From NCBI GenBank assembly GCA_963556695.1, contig CAUWAG010000003.1:1-64000 (forward strand): a stretch of DNA of 64,000 bases. Reading direction: 5' to 3'. The translations under genes and the position numbers were made by a program. The notes below the pieces were generated by a model. That model was not told the DNA's origin, did no database searches, and was given only the letters and a program-made list of their open reading frames with translations. This document shows positions 22,787 through 34,684 of this stretch, one piece after another. Numbering within the stretch: the stretch's first letter is position 1; each line of letters opens with the position of its first letter. The stretch comes from Anthostomella pinea. Lineage: Eukaryota; Ascomycota; Sordariomycetes; Xylariales; Xylariaceae.

Positions 22787-23468
22787 ATTTGAGTTGTACT
22801 GATTTAGAGTATATGAGATGAGTAAGAGCCGGTTGGTAGACTCCTAGCGAGGCACCAGGGTGAGCTGCGGCTCGAGGCGAATTGGCCAGTCATATACTCA
22901 AGCCGAGCAATAGCGTATTGGCCCCATTGGGGACTTGTGGGTGAATGATATGCAGTACGCATGGCATTGGTCCAAAGACTTTCAGATTTTCGTCACGATA
23001 TATGGTTCAAGATGGCGACGGAGGGGAAATGATCAAGAACGACCCCATCTGTAAGTGGGTGTGCCAGAGATATCAGGAATCGTCAAGAACTACAGATATA
23101 CGTGCTTAAGTAGATGGAAATTTGCTGAGTACAGCAGCACTCGAAATACTCTATATCCTCTTTAATGCCACCAGGTATTGGAGGATAATCCAAGAATAGT
23201 AGATGTATTGCCGTGGACCTCATGTTAATAGCCTTACTGAGCCACAAACGAGATCAATATAGTCCTATATCCATGTGTACAAGGTGGGGTTTGAATTGGA
23301 GTTAGATCAGCGAGTTGCGCGGGAGCACGCATTGCGCTGGGTGAAGCACGCAATATCACTCCGACGCTACACTTGACGTAGAGCTCCTCTATCCACCAAC
23401 CACAATACAAGTCAGGGCTACAACTTCGAGATAAGCTATATCCACTGGTGGACGGCCAAGAATAGCCC
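22787..23468. other. MFS gene upstream region
   Basis: About 680 bp upstream of the MFS start codon with balanced composition. No gene is seen. Confidence 0.5.
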
Positions 23469-23680
23469 TGCGACGGCCTGCACGGACCTTCCTACACGAC
23501 AAGCCGATACTTCCCAATAAGGGAAGGATCTGACCAGAGGATCCCCTTAAAGGGGCAACCTCCCGCTGTATCTCTCTCTCTCTCTCTTTCTTTCCTCTCT
23601 AGTCTTGATATTCTTGTTAATAGAGTAATAGCTGCTTGCTGCAGGCCATGTCCCAGCTCCCTAGTACGCTCGCCGTGACA
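23469..23680 (-). repeat. Solo LTR of the Gypsy element
   Basis: A 212-bp sequence in inverse orientation to 24307-24528, sharing ATCTGACCAGAGGATCCCCT, GACTAGAGAGGAAAGAAAG and TACGCTCGCCGTGACA (read on either strand). It contains a TC microsatellite at about 23574-23588. No matching target duplication flanks it, which suggests later rearrangement. Confidence 0.85.
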
Positions 23681-23992
23681 ACTATCAAACGTTAATAATT
23701 ATATTTATATTTTAAAGCTAAAGTAGCTTAAATGATAGCATTATATTTTAGTTTTCGCCTTCGGGTTTAATAAACGCTTGAATTAAGTTATTAATGCTTG
23801 TTACATACTTAATCTTAACCTTTAACTTATATTGTAATTAAGGTTTTTTTATAATAAACACTTAAACTTTTATCTAAATAATAATGTACTTGTTCTTATC
23901 TTTTTTTACTTTAGTATATCTTTTTATTTTTATTTTTAAAAATCTTCTTTATCGCTTTTTATTCTTTTACTTTATATCTTTTTTACGTATGG
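23681..23992. other. AT-rich, RIP-like DNA
   Basis: Very AT-rich noncoding sequence between the solo LTR and the mariner left end. It matches the composition on the far side of the transposon nest (from 32944). Confidence 0.6.
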
Positions 23993-24306
23993 TACACTGA
24001 CCCTCTCCGAGCATCCACCACGCTAGTTTCAAAACGCGCCTATGCGCTCGCGACCCCCTTCCTTCTTCACCTTTCATTTACTCAACACTAAAACGATGGA
24101 TTTATAAAAGGTTAGTACAATTCTGACCGCAAATCGCGGGCCAAACCAGGTATTTAAATTTTGAAGCTCGTGCAGCTATTGTGGCTGCCATGGCGGCAGG
24201 CGCAACGCGCGACGATGTCGCGAGCGCGTTCCATCTAGATCGGCCTCAAACCGTCACCGACATTATCAACACTGCTAGAGAGCATAATACCACGGTCTCT
24301 CGACCT

Positions 24307-24528
24307 TGTCACGGCGAGCGTACTGAGGAGCTGGGACATGGCCAGCAGCAAGCAGCTATTACTCTATTGACGAGAATATCAAGACTAGAGAGGAAAGGAA
24401 GAGAGAAAGAGATAGGTACAGTGGGAGGTTGCCCCTTTAAAGGGATCCTCTGGTCAGATCCTTCCCCTATTAAGAAGTATCCACTTGTCATGTGGAAAGG
24501 TCTGTGCAGGCCGTCACACTACTCCCCC
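24307..24528 (-). repeat. Gypsy 3' LTR
   Basis: A 222-bp LTR with TG..CA ends (TGTGACGGCC on the minus strand, CGTGACA at its end). It matches the 5' LTR with scattered transitions and small indels, so the element is not brand new. Confidence 0.95.
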
Positions 24529-24544
24529 CTTTATTAAAGTCAGT

Positions 24545-26239
24545 TTATGATGATGATTTCTTCTGAGTTCTTTTTACTCCTTGTGCAGAGCCTTTTACAG
24601 GTAGGTTGTCTTCCTCAAGATCAGTTAGGTTCTGATCATCAGCAGCAGCCTCTATCCATTGCTGTAACCTTTGAGGGGGACCTGGCGCCTTGGGATTTGT
24701 GTCATGGAACTCTTTGACGCGTACAGCCGAGTTTCTAAAGTTAGCTGCTGGGTACCACACTGGGTAAGGATCATGACCTGTCCATTCAGCCTGGTACTCC
24801 AGCTTGCCCCGGGTTAGGCGGAAGGACAGAATCTTGTTAACTTCCCACTCAGGAACCCCATCCACATTGATGAGCGGCGGTGAAGGGATCACCTGACCTG
24901 GGACAGGGTCATTTGGTGACCGTACTAAGCGGCTTGCATTGATGACCCGATGAGCGTTTATCCCAGGGGGTAAGTCAATCTCAAAGGCGTTCTCATTGAT
25001 CTGTTTGACAACCCGATATGGTCCCATATAGGGGTTGTCCAATCCATCATGTGGGCGGTCAGTACGCCATGCTCCTTTGCAGACATATACCATATCGTCT
25101 GGCTTCCAGTCAATTGGTCGTCGGGACTTGTCAGCCTGTTTCTTGTACTTTGTTTGTGCCTTAAAGAGGTTGGTTTTGGCCCATGCCACAACCTGTGCCC
25201 GGCGTTCAGCAAACTCTTGAGTATCTGAACGGCTTATCCGCTCTGTAATAGGCGTCTTTCTTGAGAGGGGACTGCGTTTATCCCAGTCAAATGTCATGAT
25301 TAAAAGAAACCCCAGTTCAACCTCAGCTAGAGATAAGCCGGTACTTGCATGAGGTTGTGTGGCATAAACAAAATCAAGACAGGGCAATAGTTGAGACCAG
25401 TCATTCTGAAAGTGGCTTATAAAGGGTTAGAGCTTGGTCTGAAGAAACTGGTCAATGATCTCTGTCTGACCATCTGTCTGAGGGTGCTCTGCAGTAGAGC
25501 GGCATAGGTCCATCCCTATAAGCTTGGCTAATTTATCTAAAAATGCAGCAATGAACTGGAGACCACGGTCTAAAATCACAGTCTCAGGGGTGCCATAGAC
25601 CTTCTAAGGTCTATTGAAGTATAAGATAGCAAGGTCCCTGACTGTATATGTCTTATATGTCGGAATAGACCATGGGCGTTTGCCTAGTCAGTTTACCACC
25701 ATATAGATTGTGTCATAGCCTAGCTTGTCTTTTAGCATGGTCTTGAAGTCCATAGAGACATGTTGCCAAGGACGATCCGGTATAAACAGAGGTTGTAGTA
25801 AGCCGGCTGGCTTGAGACGGGAATTACGGCCTCTGCCACATTCTGGGCAATGAGCACAATAGCGGTCTATAAAAGCACCCATACCTGGCCAGGAGTAATG
25901 TTCTGTTACCAAGGTACGCATCTTGTTCCGGCCCGGGTGTGCGCGGGAAGGTAGTCTGTGAATCTCATCACAAAGCCGTGTGCGTAGGTGCCCCTCATCA
26001 GGCACCATAAGGCGCCCCTCTTTCAGCAATAAGCCATCAGTAAGACTGTAACCTTGCTGACTATGTTTGGTTTTTTTACGCTCAAGAAATAAGGTCTCTG
26101 AAGAGCGGTTAGCTGTCAAGATGGCGTCAATAAGCTGAACACCCTCTAGAGAACTGTCAGGATCCTGGTTATTGGCTTCTAAAGTGACCACAATGGCGGA
26201 TACCAGGTGGTCCTCTGGACTAGGTGGCGGGTCGGTCAC
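24545..26239 (-). pseudogene. Gypsy integrase with chromodomain
   Basis: The N-terminal HHCC zinc-binding region (HRLPSRAHPGRNKM, CAHCPECGRGRNSR) and RPWQHVSMDF lie in 26239-25688. The middle of the catalytic core (about 25388-25687) is interrupted by stops. The C-terminal part (25387-24545) holds KYKKQADKSRRPIDWKPDD, the GPYRVVKQINENAFEIDLP fold, and a chromodomain (WEVNKILSFRLTRGKLEYQA). The product is not expected to be active. Confidence 0.9.
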
Positions 26240-26357
26240 AGGCAGGTCAATGGGTTCATTGAACCTTTTAACAGGTAGGAGGATCTGGCAGCAACTTTAT
26301 CCTTGATGGCCTTCTGTGTAGCCAGATCTACGGCTTTTTGTGATAGAACATCAGTTA

Positions 26358-26733
26358 TCAGGTTCTCCCTACATGGACGGTAAGAGATGGTGAAGTCCAG
26401 GCCCAAAATATCCTCACTCCAGGCTGTTTGTCAGGCATTAAGCTGTCGTTTAGTAATAAAGTACTGGAGTGCCTGGTGATCTGTAAAAACAGGAAGGGGA
26501 TGCTGAAGGGCAGTGAGCATGTGGTTCCACTCTCGCATGGCATAGACAATTGCCAGTAGTTCCTTATCATGGATGGGATAATTGAACTCTGTTGTATTCA
26601 TAGTTCGTGACAGATAGGCCACTGGATGCCAGTTGTCTTGCTCATCCTGTTGGGAGAGGGCTGCTGAGATTACACCATCTGAAGCGTCTGTTTCTAGCTT
26701 GGTAGGAGCTGCTTCCTTGAAATGTGAGAGCAA
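26358..26733 (-). pseudogene. Gypsy RNase H fragment
   Basis: Encodes the Ty3-type RNase H region with ETDASDGVISAALSQQ, LLAIVYAMREWNHML and FTDHQALQYF. The frame is broken on both sides from the reverse transcriptase and integrase parts. Confidence 0.85.
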
Positions 26734-27125
26734 GGGAGCTGAGCATAAGGCATCCTTTAGATTGTGTGAGATTTCAAACCGTTCTATATTAGAAGAGGGA
26801 AGAGAAGAAGATCTCTGGGGGAGAAGTCCCCATATATATGTACAGGTATGCCATCAGGGTGACCAGATAGTCGTACGATAATGGCGCTAGGATGACCAGA
26901 TAATCATCTGATAGTGGCGCCAGGTGAATGTCATGAAGCCACCTATCAGCGCATTTATCACCGAAAGCCTCAGCCTGGTACGATATCCAACAGATTGTCA
27001 AAGGCTCTCTGCTATTCCTTGGTCTATAGATACTTAATTGCCACAGTAAGACAGTGAAGAGGTTTAGCTATCCTGCTAAAACTGTCTATAAGCTGCCGAT
27101 AGGAGTTACAAAATCCCAGGAAAGA

Positions 27126-28499
27126 CTATAATTCTTTAATAGTTCTAGGCTCTTTACAGTCCCTCACGGCAGCAATCTTGGCTTGATCAACTGATATGCC
27201 ACTGGTTGGTATTATATATCCCAAGAATTTTGTTGATATGATAGCAAACTCGCTCTTCTTGATGTCAGCCTGGAGGCCAGCTTCACGGAGCTTCTGAAGG
27301 ACCTTATGGACGTGGTCCCAGTGTTCCAATAGGTCTGCAGAAAAGATCAAGATATCGTCCACATAGGCTGTACAGAACTCATCCAGATATGGGAACAAGG
27401 CCTTGTTAATATACCGCTGAAAGGTACTTAGGCCGTTACAAAGTCCAAAAGGGAGCACCTTGTACTTGTACTGGCCAAAGCACGTACGGAAGGTCGTGAG
27501 ATCCTCAGAGGCTGGATCCATGCGGATTTGGTAGAAAGCTGCCCTGATATCCAGCTTGGTGAATAGCTTAGCGCAAGACAGACGTTCCAAAGTTTCGCTG
27601 ATTAGTGGCAGCGGGTAGCAGTCCTTTTTTGACTGAGCATTAAGCTCGCGGTAGTCATTACAGAAACGCAAGCCTCCATTCAGCTTTTTGGTAAAGAGAA
27701 CAAGAGATCTATACTCTGCTGTATTAAGAACAATCCACTCCTTGCGTAAGTGTTCCGTCAGATATTGCTTGAGGGCAATAAGGTGGTCGGCCTTCATGCT
27801 ATATAAGGGGTGCAGGCGAAGAGTCTTGGCCCCTGGTTTGAGCTCAATCTTGTAGTCAATATCCTTGCAGAAAGGGGGTAGCTCGTTGCTTTCTGTCTTG
27901 GAAAACACATCCATAAAATCTTGCGCCTCTGGTGGGAGTCTGCTGCGTAGCAGGTGCTGAGTCTCTGAGTCCTCTTTATCAATGGAGTAATTAATGGCTT
28001 GATCAAGCTCATATACCAAAAAGGAGAACATATCTTCATAGCTGTGCCGTTGATGTTGCCGCTTCTGACGGTGACCAGCCTGTTTAAAGAAGGTACTTCC
28101 TGAGACTAGATGGATATCCGCGCCTAGAGCGTTTATTATTGCGTCTTTGCTAACCTTGGGATGAACAGCCTGGCGTGGGGAAGTCTTTTGCAAGGCTGCC
28201 GGGCAGTCCCGTCCGACTAGCTGGTCTTTCATAGCCTGCAAGGACTGATGATGGTCTCTTGCCCATGTAGCCAGCACTTGGGGGCGACGTCGTATCTTCT
28301 GCGGGCGTTTCTCTTGATCTTCCCACCGTGAATCCCTATGGATTATATCTTGCTGGGCCTGAGGATTGATAGCCCGTTGCCTTAACCACTGGCAAGCTGG
28401 GTTAGTGATATCAGTCTTCCAGTTGGTAAGGAAAGGTAGTTCCAGTGGGAAATATAGGCGGTTCCGCCGACAGTCTGGTAAGAGGTTGTGAACAGCCAA
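27126..28499 (-). pseudogene. Gypsy protease/reverse transcriptase part of pol
   Basis: A 457-codon open segment. The reverse transcriptase shows CYPLPLISETLERL, FTKLDIRAAFYQIRM, FRTCFGQYKYKVLPFGLCN and TAYVDDILIFS with the catalytic YVDD. It is followed by KFLGYIIPTSGISVDQAK. The upstream part covers the linker and protease zone but lacks a clear DSG motif. It ends at a stop before RNase H. Confidence 0.92.
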
Positions 28500-29065
28500 A
28501 AATCGCTTGGCTGGACAAAGCTTGGTTGGTAGGCTTCTGGTGAACTGCTGGGGTCCAGGTGCCGCAGTGATGGTATGGCGAGAGGAAGCTTTTAAGAAGC
28601 TTTGGCGCTGTTTCTTGACCCATTTAATATCTGCAAGCTGTTAAGCATTGCTAGAACAGATGTTCCAAAATTGGTTAAAAGAAATCTTAGAGTCAAGATA
28701 AGAAGCCATCACTTGTATCCTCAGGGATGGTATCAGCTTCTGATTCAGTTCATACTTCCATTTTGTGCGGGACAGGCCTGCCCTGCTGGCTAGAGAACAT
28801 ATATGGAACAAAAGGAATAGAAGTCTTGCGCTGGTTCCATTCACAGATCATGGAGCTGATCTCTGGCTTGAGCAGCTGCATCAGGATTGCTGTAAGAGGA
28901 CCGGAGAAGATCATACACCTCTTCAATGGTAGTAAGTGACTCAGTGTTCTCTTTAGAAATGAATGGTTTCAATGCTATAGCTGCATCACTTTTTATTAGT
29001 GTACAAAACCAATCAAATTTTGATTTTTTTGTAGTGAAGAGCCACCAGTTGGTCCGTAGCTTGCG

Positions 29066-29653
29066 TTAGGTGCTGTTCTTCCACTGTTCAAAGGTTGGAT
29101 TTTGACCGTCACTCAGCTTTGCAGGGTCTGCCAGCTTGATGGAATGTTGCATGGCATTTGAGGTTGATGCCATAGAAGCTGGGGAGTCCCACCTAGGGGT
29201 CGTTGTGTGTGGAGAACCTGTTCCCAAGGAAGGAAAGGCTCGTTCTGTTGTGGGCCTTGGTGGCTCAGACCTCGGGATCCGGGTGTATAGTTCGGTTTGC
29301 AGTCTGGCTAGCTGCTCTGGCGTAAGCGCATCCAGGTTGAAGAGTAAGGGGTCGTTTAATTGGCCCAGAGCACCGCTCATGGTTAGTGCCATGGGCTGGG
29401 TCTGTGGGTCCTGGGATGTGATCCTGGAAGAAGATGGAGACGATAAAGCGTTTGAGGAAGATTTGCTGTGGGTCAAAGCGGCTCTTGATCGCGTGTTTGG
29501 CTTGCTCTGGCCCCCTCGTGCCTTGGTTCTCTGTTTCTTTGGTTCTTTGTTTGGGGAAAGGTTGGTGGTATTAGGGGATATTTGGATGGGTTGGGCTGGT
29601 CTTCCAGTCCTTTCAGAACTATCCTGATGTTCTGGAATGATAATGGTACTCAT
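29066..29653 (-). pseudogene. Gypsy gag N-terminal fragment
   Basis: A 195-codon frame. Its N-terminal half is rich in Ser, Thr and Gln, and it ends KLADPAKLSDGQNPTFEQWK, a motif that opens the capsid region of fungal Gypsy gag proteins. The rest of gag (about 28500-29065) is shortened and broken, with no zinc knuckle visible. Confidence 0.8.
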
Positions 29654-29833
29654 CGTCTCAATGTGTTGGACAGAATCAGTAGTAATGATAGATGGGATAA
29701 TAAAGGGGTAATAAAGTCTTGGGATAGGTGGGTGTTCAAAGACACTGCACCTGTCACTGCTAGAGGCAAAACTTCTTACAGCGGTGATCTGAAGACAAGG
29801 CTTCTAATCTGGTATAGAGGAGTCTTGATATTA

Positions 29834-30044
29834 TGTCACGGCGAGCGTACTAAAGAGCTGGGACATGGCCGGCAGCAAGCAGCTATTACTTTATTAACGA
29901 GAATATCAAGACTAGAGAGGAAAGGAAGAGAGAGAGAAATAGGTACAGTAGGAGGTTGCCCTTTAAAAGGATCCTTTGGTCAGATCCTTCCCCTATTAGG
30001 AAGTATCCACTTGTCATGTGAAAAGGTCTGTGCAGGCCGTCACA
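29834..30044 (-). repeat. Gypsy 5' LTR
   Basis: A 211-bp LTR with TG..CA ends, matching 24307-24528. The differences are mainly transitions and a few deletions. Confidence 0.95.
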
Positions 30045-30953
30045 GACCTCGAAAGGGAGCCACAAGGACTTTAAACAAGCGCGAAGAAGCTCAGCTAATT
30101 AAAACGGCATAAAAGTACCCCAGGGCCACCTACAGAGAGCTCAAGAAGGAGAGCAGGGCCCTAAGCTCCCATACCACTATCAAGCGTATTCTTTGCGCTT
30201 ATGGGCTTCGCAAGTGGAAGGCGGTGAAGCGGATTGAGCTTACGGAAGATGACACATAAGAGAGGCTCGTTTTTTGCAATAAATACGACTCCTAAGAGGC
30301 TCTGGAGGAGCTGATGCAAACGCTCTTCTTAGACAAAGTCACGGTCCAGAATTCATCCGATAATCCGGGCGATTGGGTCATCCGCCTCTCTTTTAACGTT
30401 ACAGGTAGGATCTCGTGAACCCTCGGAGCCATGCGAGACCCCGTATCTCCATTATGTGTTGGGCCTTGATCTGGTTACAGGGTAGAGAAGGTAGCCTAGG
30501 CAAAATCATCTTCTTTGAGCCCGATGAGGATGCTCCTTGCGGAGGAGTATCTTCAGCTTCATATCAAGACGTCTTTGAGGAAGGGCTCCTTCCGTTCTAC
30601 GAGGCTGGGGATCCTTTTATGCAAGATAACGCTCGCATCCATCGATTTGGAGGCACTCCAGAGTGGTTAGAGGAGCACGGCATCTGGACGATCGACTGGC
30701 CTGCTCACAGCCCTAATTTGAACCCGATCGAGCACGTTTGGGCACTTTTAAATAAGCAGATACGGAGAATCGAGCCTAGTTTCGCTGATTTGAAGGCTAA
30801 TATTGCCCATGAGGCATATGCCAGACAATTAATCAAAAGGGCGTAGTCAAAGATCGATCCTGAGGATGTACGTGTTCTCGTCGAATCTCTCAGCAACCGA
30901 ATCGCCGCAGTAAAAAGGGCAGGTGGTTGGTACACACACTATTGAATGGCTTA

Positions 30954-32814
30954 ACGTAGCTGACAAGCGAGTTGACATTACAAGCGAGTTGGCACTCGTC
31001 ATGAACTCTCCAACTGCCATGTCAAATAACTTCACCACAACGCATTCAGTTCAATTCAATCAATCAGATTCCTCTTCCTCAGAGGTTTCTATCTCTATTG
31101 TACAAGTTCGCGCATTATGGCCAGTATTGCCGCAAACGCCACACCGTCGCCTACGCGCTGCCGCCCGCCTCGGACGACGACTACCTTCACCCATTTCCTG
31201 TTTTGCCAGCTCAGCACCATCCTTTGTAGCCTGAAGATCTATTGCATCTTCAACAGAAAGTACTCCTCCTTTTACTAGACGTTTGTTTTTTGTTCTCTGG
31301 CGTTTACTTAGTAAGTGATTGGCCTCTTCTAGTTCGCGGACCCGGGAATCAACCAAAGCGACCTTATGCATAAGACCGTATGTAGCCTTCGAAAACGAGC
31401 TCAACGCATCAACTATTGATGTAGGTGAGCTTCCCTGGTGGTTTCTGACTCGGTTTCGGATATAAACTGATTGGTTTACCGCTTCGTTAATGGTGGTAGG
31501 CGTCTTTGAAGTCCAAGTAGTGGGTGGCAGATTGGGGTCTGGCGACGGTGTTCGTATGACAGCGACAGCATCCAGCTTTGAAATGACACTTTCTGGGTCA
31601 AAAGGAACAAGCCCAGTGGCACTGAAACCTGCTCGAATGTTTCCTGGCGTCATAGCAGCGTTGTGTGCTTCACAAAATGCTGCAAGGAAGTCCTCCTTCG
31701 AAACGTGGGTTATATGACGCTGGATGAGATCCTCAATCATGCGACCGTAAGCTCGTTTGAGCGGGCTAAAACAGCCAACATCTAGAGGCTGGAGCCTGTG
31801 TGACGAGTGGGCAGGCATACAAAGGGTGATAATGCCATTGTTCTGACAATAATCCTCAAAGACCTGGGAATGGTGGCTTTCGTGACCATCTAGGATGAGG
31901 AGGCGTTTACCGGCAGTCATACGCGGTCTGGTATACTTGTCGAAATGCTGAATCCATTCCAAACCAATCTCATTCGTGGTCCACCCGTTGTTGGACACGG
32001 CCACTTTCTAATCGCGTGGTAATATTGTGTCGCGATACCATGACGCGAGGTGGGTTTTGCCCTGTAGAATGATGAACGGCGGGACCACCCAACCATCAGC
32101 ATTAACAGCAGAGATTGCTGTAGACCATTCCCTGTTGCCTTGCTGAGCTTGTCTAGGCCTGCCACGTCTTTCGGCGCTTGTAACAACCATGCCGGACCCA
32201 ATAATGCCCATCATAAACCCAGTCTCGTCGAAGTTGTAAATATCCGCGTCTTGGATACCATGTTTCGCGACTGCCGTTGCAACTTGGCAAAACCACGCGC
32301 AATACGCGTCTGGATCCTCGTTCAAGACCCTCTGGTAGTCTATCTTCCGATGAAAACGCGTCCGGAGGCCTGATGTACGTTTGATGAAGTTCCGCGTCCA
32401 GTTCTTTCCACAACGCGTCTAGCCCACGCGCCGCCAACAATTGATTCGCCATATCTTCAACATAACTGTACCGGGGCGGAAATGTTCGCGCATCCAGGTC
32501 GAGAATGAAGGAACAAATGGCATTCTCTTCGGAAACCATAAGTTTCAAAGTATTGGGCATGCTGTCGCGTTGTGATGGCATTCCTTTGACTCTATTGCTC
32601 AAAGTGGAACGAGGGACGTTGAAGAGTTTCGCAAGCTGAAATATAGGAATATGAGGGTCACGTCGTTTAGCTTGAACAGCTAGCTGCAAGTCTGATTCGT
32701 TATAACGCGGTGCCATTGTTGTTGGTGGAGATATAATGGTTTGAATCGTATTGGTTGGAAAGTTCATGACGAGTGCCAACTCGCTTGTAATGTCAACTCG
32801 CTTGTCAGCTACGC
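30954..32814 (-). mobile_element. Fot1/pogo DNA transposon
   Basis: A 1861-bp element flanked by TA target duplications (30952-30953, 32815-32816). It has about 55-bp inverted repeats that begin CGTAGCTGACAAGCGAGTTG after one variable base, and each carries an internal repeat of ACAAGCGAGTTG. The size matches Fot1-type elements (about 1.9 kb). It sits 7 bp downstream of the mariner transposase stop codon. Confidence 0.95.
31060..32715 (-). pseudogene. Fot1/pogo transposase (one frameshift, one stop)
   Basis: Starts MAPRYNESDLQLAVQAKRRD with a psq/CENP-B type helix-turn-helix (PIFQLAKLFNVPRSTLSNRV). The DDE_1 catalytic core has NFDETGFMMGI, LLILDGHESHHS and LQPLDVGCFSPLKRAY carrying its three Asp residues. 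The C-terminus is basic, with a CCHC knuckle (CGVCGNTGHNARTC) and an acidic tail. The frame breaks once near 32420 (the conserved GKNW region shifts frame). One TAG at 32005-32007 has replaced a probable Gln codon. Only two lesions suggest a fairly young copy. Confidence 0.92.
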
Positions 32815-32943
32815 TATACAATACAGTTTTTTTCATATTATTACAGTGAGAGATAGGTGCGTGGTGAATGCTGAAAGTTGGAGGGTATAGGCGTGTAGGG
32901 CTGCTCAAAAAGTGGGCTCAGAGACTTCTGGTCGGGGAGTGTA

Positions 32944-33747
32944 ACAAGTATGTATATTATCCTATATATATCTTACTTTTTTCTTATTTTTAAAAGTAAT
33001 AATCACTTCTTTTATAATATTCTTATATACTTTATTGTATTGAACCTTTTCGTTTGGACTTTGTTGATACACTGTATCGCTTTTAATCTTCCATTTCTGT
33101 TTTACTTCTAATCATAACATTTAAACCTTTAGTACTTACTTCCTATTTTACTTATTACTGTAAGCAGTCGGGTGGTTCACAGGTGTGCTGTAGCACGCTT
33201 CTAGGGGTGACAAGGCTCACAAGGCTGACAGCAGCACTGAAAGGAAGGAACAGCCTAGAAGCGGGCTTTGAGCTTTAGTGTATCTGGGACAAGGGATCTT
33301 TACCCTCCGGATCAAAGGCTGGGCATTGCTTTGAAGTTGGTATGTGTATTTAGTACCTGAACAGGTCCCAAAACCCAAGGGTAGATCTGCACCCAGAATG
33401 TAAGCAACATGATGACCTGAACCACTGAACCGATCTTTTCCATAATTACGTTTTATTGTATTTTTTTTTCCTTTTCATTATTGTTCTTTGTAATATAATT
33501 ATTTCTTTTTTTTACTTTTCTTTTTTTTTGTAGTAGCGCTGTGTTTTAAATAAAAAATAACATGTTGCCTATTTTTTTTTCATACTTTAAGTCCCGGCTT
33601 TTTTATTTTTTATTTTTGATCCTTCTATTGTTACTATTATTGAGCTTATATCAGCATTTATTTATTTATTATAACTTCTCGTATAAAATACCTCAATATA
33701 CATTATACGTTTAAAATATACCTTAAAACTGAAACTAATACAACATA
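32944..33747. other. AT-rich block with an unmutated island
   Basis: RIP-like AT-rich DNA. An island of balanced composition at about 33165-33440 (begins CAGTCGGGTGGTTCACAGGT) is noncoding and looks like a short repeat fragment that escaped mutation. Its family is unknown. Confidence 0.55.
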
Positions 33748-34158
33748 TATTGGAACAGGCTTGAACAATCAATCTGTTGGAACAGGCTTGAACGATCAAT
33801 CATAATACTCGAGTATAGGGTCAAGGTCATGATGTTGCTGATGGTTGGATTGAGAGGAATCTAGCTGGACTTGAAGGTCTGGCCAAGTGCCCTCTCAATC
33901 CACTATCTTATCTTATCTAATCATACATGTGGGTCCTGGTATAGATGGTTTGCAGTCTGGAATCGCATGGATCCAACACAATCATAATACTCGAGTATGG
34001 GATCAAGGTCATGATATTACTGATGGTTGGATTGGGAAGTCTAGCTGGACCTGCAGGTCTGGCTAAGTGACCTCACAATCCGGTATCTAATCTCTTATCT
34101 AATCATACATATGGGTTCTGTATAGATGGTTTGACTGTGGAATCACATAGATCCAACA
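33748..34158 (-). repeat. 204-bp solo LTR, outer copy 2, split by copy 3
   Basis: The outer LTR starts TATTGGAACAGG (the family TGTTGG with one RIP-type change) and resumes at 33979 after the nested copy. Flanking 5-mers ACATA and ATATA differ by one transition. It carries more C-to-T type changes than the inner copy, so it is older. Confidence 0.85.
33775..33978 (-). repeat. 204-bp solo LTR, copy 3, nested in copy 2
   Basis: A full 204-bp copy (TGTTGGAACAGG to GGATCCAACA) with an exact 5-bp duplication CAATC (33770-33774, 33979-33983). It is inserted in the same orientation 22 bp inside an older LTR of the same family. Confidence 0.95.
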
Positions 34159-34163
34159 ATATA

Positions 34164-34684
34164 TATAAATATAACTATTTGCACGCGCTTCTACTTGCGG
34201 CTTTAACCCCTTATAAAAAGTAAACGAAAATGAATTTAAATATATGCTCACTGTTTTAATACACACAATTATAATCAAGTTTTTCTTCTTCTTTTCTTTA
34301 TAATCCTATACTTGTAATTATTTATTTTAAATCTAAACCAATTCAAGAAAATATTATATGTTAAAAAGCATTTCATTTTATTAACACTAGGAACTCATCC
34401 TGATAACCGTGTAATAATCTTTATTAACTTACTTGTCCTATACTTTATATAAAGTTTTAAATAATATAATAGTATTTATATAACAAATGAAGTATTTTAT
34501 ATAAGCCTTTATTTATTTGACCGTTAACTTCCTTTATTCCTATATTGATATATATTATCTTATTCTAGTACCTGTTTTATAATTTCATATTTTAAAACTA
34601 TGAGTATTATTATTTATCTTTTGTTTTTTAAATTATTATATCAACATTTTTATACTAATCTATACTTACTGCTATTGATTTTTA
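34164..34684. other. AT-rich, RIP-like DNA
   Basis: Very AT-rich and noncoding, running into the OrsD-like gene fragment on its right. Confidence 0.6.

Larger units (their letters stand above)
24307..30044 (-). mobile_element. Ty3/Gypsy LTR retrotransposon with chromodomain (chromovirus)
   Basis: A complete 5.7-kb element. LTRs lie at both ends, a perfect GACCT target duplication (24302-24306 and 30045-30049) flanks it, and a purine-rich tract (AAAGGGGGGAGTAG, minus strand) adjoins the 3' LTR. Gene order on the minus strand is gag, RT, RNase H, integrase, chromodomain. Several frames are broken by stops. The C-terminal chromodomain is typical of chromoviruses, which are known to target heterochromatin, and this fits the location. 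It is inserted inside the mariner transposase gene. Confidence 0.97.
24157..30945 (+). pseudogene. Tc1/mariner transposase, RIP-damaged and split
   Basis: The N-terminal helix-turn-helix part (FEARAAIVAAMAAGATRDDV) runs to 24306. The frame resumes after the Gypsy element at 30045 with RPRKGATRTLNKREEAQLI. Further on are RATYRELKKESRALSSHTTI, FMQDNARIH, the DDE motif region DWPAHSPNLNPIEHVWALLN, and the stop at 30943. Several in-frame TAA codons (for example before KYPRATY and after DDT) replace expected Gln or Arg codons, as RIP does. The first catalytic Asp region is degraded. Confidence 0.88.
23995..32941 (+). mobile_element. Tc1/mariner-type element split by two later insertions
   Basis: The proposed ends lie between TA dinucleotides at 23993-23994 and 32942-32943, and both termini start CACT when read inward. 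Subtracting the Gypsy element with its 5-bp duplication (5743 bp) and the Fot1 element with its TA (1863 bp) leaves 1341 bp, the normal size of a mariner. The terminal inverted repeats match poorly beyond the first bases, so the exact outer ends are tentative. The transposase halves on each side of the Gypsy insertion are certain. Confidence 0.65.
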
